Positions 1 through 4,732 of a stretch of DNA of 5,437 bases are shown here, in pieces. Under the pieces are notes generated by a model. It saw nothing but the letters and a program-made list of their open reading frames with translations, made no database searches and was not told the DNA's origin. The translations under genes were made by a program, and so were the position numbers. Origin of the DNA: Clostridia bacterium. Its GTDB lineage: Bacteria; Bacillota_A; Clostridia; UMGS1810. Each line of letters begins with the position of its first letter. Position 1 is the stretch's first letter. The stretch is from the NCBI GenBank assembly GCA_017437345.1, contig JAFSBJ010000066.1:1-5437 (forward strand). The letters run 5' to 3'.

Positions 1-77
1 ACTATTCGTTTAAAAAAGCCTTATTTTATGCGGGTTTCAAAGGATATCTAATCGTATTTTATCGTATTTATTTTTAA

Positions 78-662
78 TTAAAAATATCTCTTTAAAAGTC
101 CCTCTAATGCTTTTCCGTGTCGAGCTTCGTCACGAGCCATTTCATGAACTGTGTCGTGAATTGCGTCAAGACCGTTTTTCTTTGCGCAGGATGCAAGGTC
201 AAATTTACCCTGGGTTGCACCATATTCACAATCTACTCTCCATCTGAGGTTATCTTTTGTTGTAGCTTTCATATTAGGTTCTAAATCTTCACCAAGAAGC
301 TCTGCAAATTTTGCAGCGTGTTCTGCTTCTTCATAGGCTGCTTTTTCCCAATAAAGGCCAACTTCGGGATAACCTTCGCGGTGAGCAATACGAGCCATAC
401 ACAGATACATTCCAACCTCTGCACATTCACCATTAAAATTAGCCATAAGCTGTTCAAAAATATATTTTTTATCTTCCTCGCTTATATCGGGATTGTTTTT
501 AACTGTTTTTCCATAAACGCCATATTCGTGTTCTGCTGCAAGAGCTGCGCCTTCAACCATTTCTTTAAATTTGTCGGCAGGAACCTTACATACAGGACAT
601 TTTTCGGGAGCAGAATCTCCTTCGTGAACATAACCACATACTGAACATACAAATTTTTTCAT
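78..662 (-). CDS. rbr: Reverse rubrerythrin (NADH peroxidase type)
   Basis: A 194-residue cytoplasmic non-haem iron protein that should reduce hydrogen peroxide (and, in clostridial relatives, serve as the end of an NADH-dependent peroxidase/oxidase chain) to protect an anaerobe from oxygen. The N-terminus is a rubredoxin-like iron site, with C6-x2-C9 and C22-x2-C25. It is followed by a four-helix ferritin-like diiron domain from about residue 60. Likely diiron ligands lie in GECAE (E79/E82), E112-x2-H115, around E146, E174 and E179-x2-H182. Rubredoxin before ferritin is the reverse of classical rubrerythrin and marks the revRbr group known from Clostridium acetobutylicum. The start is ATG with AAAGGAG at 671-677, eight bases upstream. 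It lies 31 bases downstream of perR with no promoter visible between them, so it is probably co-transcribed and PerR-controlled. I see no convincing terminator hairpin in 1-77. Family assignment is very secure; the electron donor is inferred from relatives. Confidence 0.96.
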   Translation of the reverse strand: MKKFVCSVCGYVHEGDSAPEKCPVCKVPADKFKEMVEGAALAAEHEYGVYGKTVKNNPDISEEDKKYIFEQLMANFNGECAEVGMYLCMARIAHREGYPEVGLYWEKAAYEEAEHAAKFAELLGEDLEPNMKATTKDNLRWRVDCEYGATQGKFDLASCAKKNGLDAIHDTVHEMARDEARHGKALEGLLKRYF

Positions 663-693
663 AACTACTTCTCCTTTTTGTTTATATAAATTT

Positions 694-1086
694 TTAAATT
701 AAACATTTCTTGCAGCATCCGCTGTAGAATACTTCCTTATGCTGTATCTTAAAACCGTCGAGACCACATTCCGAGGAGCTATCCAGTTCAAAATCAAAAA
801 CCTTTTTACAGTTTTCGCAATAAAAGTGACCGTGAAAAGCGATGTCGGCATCGTAGCGAATCTGAACGCCATCAATGGGAAGAATCTTTAAAAGTCCTTT
901 TTCAGAAAACAGCTTGACTGAATTATAAACCGTTGTTCTTGAAAGAGTTGGTGCTTCGGGCAGAATACTATGATATATTTCATCAACTGTTGGATGAGAT
1001 TTATTGTCTTTTAAAAAGTCATATATCATAATCCTTATGACAGATGGTCTGATATTATGCTTTGTCAAAAGATTAGCAGTGCTCAT
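694..1086 (-). CDS. perR: PerR-type Fur-family peroxide-sensing repressor
   Basis: A 130-residue Fur-superfamily transcription factor. A winged helix occupies about residues 1-80, with the recognition helix near residues 49-62 (SRTTVYNSV). The C-terminal dimerisation domain follows. All five regulatory metal ligands of Bacillus subtilis PerR have counterparts: H31 (HPTVDEIY, equivalent to H37), D79 (RYD, D85), H85 and H87 (HGH, H91/H93) and D98 (FDF, D104). Asp rather than Glu at the last position is the signature separating PerR from Fur. The structural zinc site is C90-x2-C93 plus C125-x2-C128, and the protein ends two residues later, so its tail is shorter than in the 145-residue B. subtilis protein. 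The start is ATG with GAGGTGG at 1091-1097. The gene sits behind two palindromic operators and ahead of rubrerythrin, as expected for autoregulated peroxide sensing. Zur or Fur is the alternative, but the ligand set and the neighbour argue for PerR. Confidence 0.92.
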   Translation of the reverse strand: MSTANLLTKHNIRPSVIRIMIYDFLKDNKSHPTVDEIYHSILPEAPTLSRTTVYNSVKLFSEKGLLKILPIDGVQIRYDADIAFHGHFYCENCKKVFDFELDSSSECGLDGFKIQHKEVFYSGCCKKCLI

Positions 1087-1109
1087 CGGGCCACCTCATT
1101 TCTTATAAA

Positions 1110-1124
1110 TTGTAATGATTACAA
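1110..1124. promoter_or_regulatory. PerR operator, promoter-distal copy
   Basis: The sequence TTGTAATGATTACAA is a perfect 7-1-7 inverted repeat, the geometry bound by Fur-family dimers. It lies in the perR leader, roughly 15-29 bases after the predicted start of transcription and 13 bases before the ribosome binding site. It differs from the B. subtilis PerR consensus (TTATAATNATTATAA) only by G/C in place of A/T at the third position of each arm. Binding by the adjacent PerR is inferred from position and architecture. Confidence 0.87.
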
Positions 1125-1126
1125 CT

Positions 1127-1141
1127 CTGTAATGATTACAA
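1127..1141. promoter_or_regulatory. PerR operator, promoter-proximal copy
   Basis: This is a second copy of the same 13-base core (TGTAATGATTACA at 1128-1140), again a 6-1-6 palindrome. The outermost pair does not match, being C at 1127 and A at 1141. Its centre is 17 bp from the centre of the first copy. It covers the predicted transcription start (about 1139) of the perR-rbr promoter, so a bound repressor should block open-complex formation. The identical cores with different flanks suggest both sites are selected. Confidence 0.86.
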
Positions 1142-1145
1142 TATT

Positions 1146-1174
1146 AATATAGCATATCTTTTTCTCCTTGTCAA
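1146..1174 (-). promoter_or_regulatory. perR-rbr promoter (SigA type, extended -10)
   Basis: On the minus strand there is a perfect -35 box TTGACA (1169-1174), a 17-bp spacer and a -10 box TATATT (1146-1151). The -10 is preceded by TGC, giving an extended -10. The predicted start of transcription is near 1139, inside the operator pair. This is a strong housekeeping-type promoter that would be highly active when the repressor is absent. Identification is by consensus and spacing only. Confidence 0.85.
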
Positions 1175-1198
1175 CACTTTTTTTGCAAAAAATATAAT

Positions 1199-1227
1199 TT
1201 GAAAAATTTACTTATATATGCTAAAAT
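1199..1227 (+). promoter_or_regulatory. Promoter of the FliB-like gene
   Basis: On the plus strand there is a -35 box TTGAAA (1199-1204), a 17-bp spacer and a -10 box TAAAAT (1222-1227) preceded by TGC (extended -10). Transcription should begin near 1234, about 20 bases before the start codon, with GAGGG at 1243-1247 as the ribosome binding site. The PerR operators end 58 bp upstream of this -35 box, so direct repression of this promoter by PerR looks unlikely. Confidence 0.77.
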
Positions 1228-1253
1228 AGCACAGAAAGAAATGAGGGTTTTTA

Positions 1254-2258
1254 ATGAAGAATATTTATCCACCATACTCTAAAAAATTCAGATGCATAGC
1301 CGGCAATTGCCCGGATACCTGCTGTGCAGGATGGGAAATTGTTGTTGATGAAAAATTTCAGGAAATATATAAGAAAAGCTCATCTCAGGCGGCAAAGGAT
1401 GCTGTGAAGAGTATGTATACCGATAAAGACGGTGATGTTTGCCTCAGGCTTAAAGACGGCAGATGCCCTATGCTAAATGATGACAATCTTTGCAGATTAT
1501 ATATTGACATAGGCGAGCATGCTCTTTGCGATGTTTGCAGAATATATCCCCGATTCAACAAAGAAGCTGACGCTATGGTTTTTTCGGGAATATCCCTCTC
1601 CTGCCCTGAAGCTGCAAGGCTTATTCTTGAAGATAAAAGCTATGGCGAATTGAATTCAGACAATATAGCAGATGAAGGATATACAAAGGACATATATGAT
1701 ATTTACTTGTGCTTAAGAAAGCGGATAATAAGCGGAAGCCTTTTTGACCTCAGTCTAGTTTCCGATGAAATAGGCGAGGCAGTTTTCTTTGGAGATATTA
1801 AAAAAGCCTGCTATGTTGCAGAAAATCCTTGTGACCCTCTGTTTTTACCCGAAACAAAAGATGTTTTTAATATTACAAAGGAGCTTTGCGGATTTGAAAT
1901 TTTAACAGATGAATGGAAAAAGCTTTTATCACATCTTTCCATTCATCTTGAAAAGGCGGCAAAAGACAAAACTTATCTTAAAAAAAGAAATGAAGCACTA
2001 AAAAAATGTGCTTCGTTTAATGAGACTAAAAACATAGCAATATATTTTCTTTATAAATATATGCCGGAGGCTATTTATGAAGGGGATACTGACATAATGA
2101 TTAAAATGGCATATTTGTCACTTTGCATTATCTGCGAAATATATGCCATGGAAATCATAGAAATAAAGAATCTTACATTTGAAAGAAAGCTCAGGATAGC
2201 ACAGCTTTTTTCAAAAGAGATTGAACATAATGAAGACAACTTAGAAAAAATATTTTAA
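1254..2258 (+). CDS. FliB-like lysine-N-methylase family protein
   Basis: A 334-residue soluble protein with no signal peptide or membrane segment. The N-terminal third carries the cysteine pattern of the CxxCxxCC metal-binding family to which the flagellin lysine-N-methylase FliB belongs: C14-x4-C19-x3-C23-C24, then C63, C71, C80, C92-x2-C95 in a CDVCRIYPRF block, and C117 in LSCPEAA. The family's founding member, Salmonella FliB, methylates surface lysines of flagellin and has been reported to hold a [4Fe-4S] cluster. Residues after about 125 are helix-rich and I recognise no further domain there. The start is ATG with GAGGG at 1243-1247. No flagellin or other flagellar gene is in this window. 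Annotation pipelines routinely name clostridial relatives 'flagellin lysine-N-methylase', but the actual substrate of this orphan is unknown. Family membership is fairly sure; methylation of flagellin is unproven. Confidence 0.85.
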   Translation: MKNIYPPYSKKFRCIAGNCPDTCCAGWEIVVDEKFQEIYKKSSSQAAKDAVKSMYTDKDGDVCLRLKDGRCPMLNDDNLCRLYIDIGEHALCDVCRIYPRFNKEADAMVFSGISLSCPEAARLILEDKSYGELNSDNIADEGYTKDIYDIYLCLRKRIISGSLFDLSLVSDEIGEAVFFGDIKKACYVAENPCDPLFLPETKDVFNITKELCGFEILTDEWKKLLSHLSIHLEKAAKDKTYLKKRNEALKKCASFNETKNIAIYFLYKYMPEAIYEGDTDIMIKMAYLSLCIICEIYAMEIIEIKNLTFERKLRIAQLFSKEIEHNEDNLEKIF

Positions 2259-2265
2259 AAATAAT

Positions 2266-2301
2266 GAGGTGCAAAAAATTCACTTGAATTTTTTGCACCT
2301 C
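2266..2301. terminator. Bidirectional rho-independent terminator
   Basis: There is a perfect 16-bp stem (2266-2281 with 2286-2301) around a 4-base ACTT loop. The GC-rich GAGGTGC base is followed by T-rich DNA on both sides (GTTTTGTT at 2302-2309 on the plus strand, ATTATTTTT reading on the minus strand). It lies 7 bases after the stop of the FliB-like gene and 25 bases beyond the stop of the convergent SLH gene, so it should terminate both. Confidence 0.93.
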
Positions 2302-2326
2302 GTTTTGTTATAGAATTTTTTAAATC

Positions 2327-3565
2327 CTAGCGGATATGATTTGCCATAATTTCTGTTGATAAGCCATTGGTAAAGCGGATAAACACATAAACATCTCCAT
2401 TATCATTATCAAGATCGCCTGTGTCGCCAATAGACCATTTATCAGCTCTTACCCATGATGAAAATAGATTTACATCAGTATTATTTAAAACTATAGCTTC
2501 TTTTTCTGAAATTCCATCATCAAGAGTTAAAATCATAGCCTTTCCCGATGATTTTACAGATGTTATCTTTCCATAAGCGGCTGTGTAGTCACCGTCACCG
2601 GAATATGGGCTGTCAAAAGATGGAACCACATCACCAAAGCTTGCAAGAACATGAAGATAACCAATATAGCCATGAAAGGCGGTGCTCATAAGCAAAACAT
2701 CACCGGGGCGGATATCATCAACTGAATTTCTGATTCCCTGAACCTCGGTATCACCGGGGATAACAGATGAATATTCTTCATCGGAATTTGCCAGACGGTA
2801 GGTGAGCCTATAGGCTTCTTCGCCTTTTATTTCAAGACTTGTTTTTGTGACACTCTCTATAAGGAGATAATCTCTTCCGGGATAAAGAGTGTAGATATGT
2901 TCATTAGATACAGACGGAGTTTCCTCTGACGGAGTATCGGGAAGAACCACGGGAGGTTGATCCGGTGCTTCGCCTTGCGCATTATGTTTTAAGGCTCTAT
3001 AGATAATCACAGCAGCTTCCGCTCTTGTAACAGAGTTTTCGGGGCGTATTGTTAGGTCTTCATAGCCGACAACTATCCCATTTTCCGCAGCGGCTAAAAC
3101 TGCCGGTCTCATTTCCTCCTTGACCAAATTAAAATCAGTAAATCTATCACCTGATTTTTCATCTTCAACCACAAGCTTCAAAGCACAAGACACAGCATAA
3201 GCAATATCGGCTCTTGTGGCATCAGTATCGGGAGAAAAGCCTTCTTCGGAGCAATACATATATCCTCCTGCAGAATCTATATATTTTTCTGCCCAATGAC
3301 CTTCTATATCGTTAAAAGCTTTTGCTTCTTTTTCGCTATCAAAGCTAAGACAGAGCATTTTTGCAAATTCGGCTCTTGTGACATTTCCATCAGGGCGAAA
3401 GCTTCCGTCGGGATAACCATTTATTATTCCCTTATCTGAAAGTAAATCAATTGCCTCCCCTGCCCAGGAAGATGTTTCTTCATCTATATCATCAAACAAT
3501 GCAAAAGCAGATAAAGACATAAAAATCATAGCTATGGTAAGTATTAAAGAAATTATCTTTTTCAA
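2327..3565 (-). CDS. Secreted S-layer-homology (SLH) domain protein
   Basis: A 412-residue exported protein, expected to be anchored to secondary cell-wall polymer. I start it at TTG (3563-3565) because GAGGTGA (3571-3577) lies just upstream and the protein then opens with a classical signal peptide: KK, a hydrophobic core, then SAFA with likely cleavage after residue 22. Starting at the upstream ATG would bury the signal and include the promoter. Three SLH modules follow: about residues 24-75 (NGYPDGSFRPDGNVTRAEF), 84-131 (degenerate, ATRADI) and 142-192 (VTRAEAAVIIYRAL). A Pro/Glu-rich linker occupies 195-222. Residues 223-412 look beta-rich and acidic, and I do not recognise a domain. The two halves of that region share a faint pattern (see findings). 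It is divergent from the M14 peptidase gene and ends at the hairpin it shares with the FliB-like gene. Wall anchoring is well supported; the role of the C-terminus is unknown. Confidence 0.92.
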   Translation of the reverse strand: MKKIISLILTIAMIFMSLSAFALFDDIDEETSSWAGEAIDLLSDKGIINGYPDGSFRPDGNVTRAEFAKMLCLSFDSEKEAKAFNDIEGHWAEKYIDSAGGYMYCSEEGFSPDTDATRADIAYAVSCALKLVVEDEKSGDRFTDFNLVKEEMRPAVLAAAENGIVVGYEDLTIRPENSVTRAEAAVIIYRALKHNAQGEAPDQPPVVLPDTPSEETPSVSNEHIYTLYPGRDYLLIESVTKTSLEIKGEEAYRLTYRLANSDEEYSSVIPGDTEVQGIRNSVDDIRPGDVLLMSTAFHGYIGYLHVLASFGDVVPSFDSPYSGDGDYTAAYGKITSVKSSGKAMILTLDDGISEKEAIVLNNTDVNLFSSWVRADKWSIGDTGDLDNDNGDVYVFIRFTNGLSTEIMANHIR

Positions 3566-3570
3566 TTTTA

Positions 3571-3577
3571 TCACCTC
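3571..3577 (-). promoter_or_regulatory. Ribosome binding site fixing the SLH gene's TTG start
   Basis: GAGGTGA reads on the minus strand, five bases before the TTG at 3563-3565. It decides the start codon, since no comparable site precedes the upstream in-frame ATG at 3652. Confidence 0.85.
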
Positions 3578-3583
3578 ATAAAT

Positions 3584-3612
3584 ATAATAGCATACAAGAC
3601 ATCTTTTTTCAA
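3584..3612 (-). promoter_or_regulatory. Promoter of the SLH gene (extended -10)
   Basis: On the minus strand there is a -35 box TTGAAA (3607-3612), a 17-bp spacer and a -10 box TATTAT (3584-3589) preceded by TGC. The predicted start of transcription (about 3577-3579) falls directly at the ribosome binding site, giving an unusually short leader of roughly 12-15 bases. Confidence 0.75.
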
Positions 3613-3635
3613 CGAATATTTTTTTCCTGCCTTCA

Positions 3636-3641
3636 TATAAT
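3636..3641 (+). promoter_or_regulatory. Probable -10 box of the M14 peptidase gene
   Basis: A perfect TATAAT on the plus strand, 43 bases before the TTG start of the peptidase gene, in the 119-bp region between the divergent genes. No good -35 box stands 16-18 bp upstream (nearest is CGAATA at 3613-3618), and the spacer is T-rich. Either this is a weak SigA promoter or it needs an activator or another sigma factor. Confidence 0.45.
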
Positions 3642-3684
3642 GTATAGTTCAATAGCTAACTAAGTTTTAACGGACGGTGATTAT

Positions 3685-4608
3685 TTGAAAGAGAATTTTG
3701 TTGACACAACCAAAGAGCTAACATGGGAAAAGACAAAAAATGCAATTTATTGTCTTAAAGAGCACTACCCTTTTATAAAAATTGATACCATAGGAAAAAG
3801 TCATATGGAAAAAGATATTTTCTCTGTGCAGCTTGGCTGCGGGGAGAAAAAGATTCTCATTAATGCCGCTCACCACGCAAACGAATGGATAACCAGCCTG
3901 CTTCTTCTTAAATTTATTGAAAACTACTGCCATGCATTTAAAAATGACAGATTCATCTATGGAGAAAACATCAGAAGGCTATGGAATGATAAAACCCTGT
4001 GCTTTGTGCCTATGGTAAATCCCGACGGGGTGGACCTTGTTAATAATGGAATAGACAAAGATTCTGAATTCTACATAAAGGCTCTCGGAATAAGCCGTGA
4101 TTATCCGGACATTGATTTTCCAAAAGGCTGGAAAGCAAATATTGAAGGCTGTGACCTTAATCTTAACTATCCTGCCGGATGGGCTAATGCAAAAAAGATA
4201 AAATATGATATGGGATATTCAAAAAGAGCACCGAAGAATTATGTTGGCGATGCACCTTTAAGCGAACCGGAAAGCAGGGCGATGTATAATTACTCGGTGT
4301 TTAATTCATTTTGCCTTACTCTCTCCTACCACACTCAGGGAAGGGTTATATACTGGAAATATCAGGACTTTCTCCCCGAAGAATCGGAGCGGATAGGCTT
4401 AGAGCTTAGCCGGGCAAGCGGATATAAGCTGGATATTACCCCTGTGGAATCAGGGTTTGCAGGATATAAGGACTGGTTTATTTCCCAATATAATCTTCCG
4501 GGATATACTGTGGAAGCCGGTGAGGGCGAGAATCCACTTGATATGTCGCAATTTGATGAGATTTACTTCGACAACGAAAAGCTCATTATAACTGCGGCAA
4601 GGCTGTAG
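3685..4608 (+). CDS. M14-family zinc peptidase, gamma-D-Glu-diaminopimelate type
   Basis: A 307-residue metallopeptidase consisting of one M14 (carboxypeptidase A fold) domain. The zinc ligands are H64-x2-E67 (HHANEW) and H216 (SYHTQG). The general base is E277 (YTVEAGEG), and NPDG at 112-115 is conserved in the family. In classical carboxypeptidases the motif DLNRN supplies the Arg that grips the substrate's C-terminal carboxylate. Here it reads DLNLNYPAGW (157-166), as in relatives of Bacillus sphaericus endopeptidase I, which cuts gamma-D-glutamyl-diaminopimelate bonds in peptidoglycan peptides. The start is TTG, with GGTGAT at 3676-3681; no better in-frame start is seen. There is no signal peptide and no LysM domain, so a cytoplasmic role such as murein-peptide recycling or germination/sporulation is possible. 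It is divergent from the SLH gene and convergent with the amidase gene. Peptidase family is secure; the exact bond cut is inferred. Confidence 0.9.
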   Translation: MKENFVDTTKELTWEKTKNAIYCLKEHYPFIKIDTIGKSHMEKDIFSVQLGCGEKKILINAAHHANEWITSLLLLKFIENYCHAFKNDRFIYGENIRRLWNDKTLCFVPMVNPDGVDLVNNGIDKDSEFYIKALGISRDYPDIDFPKGWKANIEGCDLNLNYPAGWANAKKIKYDMGYSKRAPKNYVGDAPLSEPESRAMYNYSVFNSFCLTLSYHTQGRVIYWKYQDFLPEESERIGLELSRASGYKLDITPVESGFAGYKDWFISQYNLPGYTVEAGEGENPLDMSQFDEIYFDNEKLIITAARL

Positions 4609-4667
4609 TATAGCACGCAAGCTGACAAAAAATTTCAAGCAATTTGAGAAAATTTAAAAATAAGCAA

Positions 4668-4724
4668 AAAAATCCTCAAAAACAGTTTTTAAATCGATTT
4701 TAAATTCTGTTTAAGAGGATTTTT
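4668..4724. terminator. Bidirectional terminator between peptidase and amidase genes
   Basis: There is a 10-bp stem AAAAATCCTC/GAGGATTTTT (4668-4677 with 4715-4724). A 2x2 mismatch follows, then a further 6 bp (AAACAG 4680-4685 with CTGTTT 4707-4712), around an AT-rich loop that contains the palindrome AAATCGATTT. T-runs follow the GAGGA arm in both directions. It lies 59 bases after the peptidase stop and 8 bases beyond the amidase stop, so it should serve both convergent genes. The 4609-4667 stretch before it shows nothing else. Confidence 0.83.
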
Positions 4725-4732
4725 AAATTTAA

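Noticed and set aside
1..77. Possible terminator for the rbr operon, including a T-run read on the minus strand near 12-18 and a tandem ATCGTATTT repeat at 51-70.
   Set aside because: Only a 4-bp stem can be drawn before the T-run, and the repeat is a two-copy AT-rich 10-mer. Neither is convincing, so the operon end or a further gene lies to the left.
318..644. Plus-strand open frame opposite rubrerythrin; similar opposite-strand frames at 3718-3933, 4450-4638, 4914-5132 and 5159-5344.
   Set aside because: All lie antisense to genes with clear family identity, have unlikely composition and lack ribosome binding sites; they are shadows.
1293..1325. Cysteine cluster of the FliB-like protein as a radical-SAM CxxxCxxC motif.
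   Set aside because: The spacing is C-x4-C-x3-CC, which does not match the canonical radical-SAM motif; it fits the CxxCxxCC/FliB-type metal-binding pattern instead.
3566..3652. Longer version of the SLH protein starting at an in-frame ATG at 3652.
   Set aside because: It would place 29 non-signal residues before a perfect signal peptide, it overlaps the predicted promoter, and it has no ribosome binding site. The TTG at 3563-3565 with GAGGTGA is far better.
4691..4700. Palindrome AAATCGATTT as a regulator binding site.
   Set aside because: It sits in the loop of the bidirectional terminator between two convergent gene ends, where an operator has no promoter to control.
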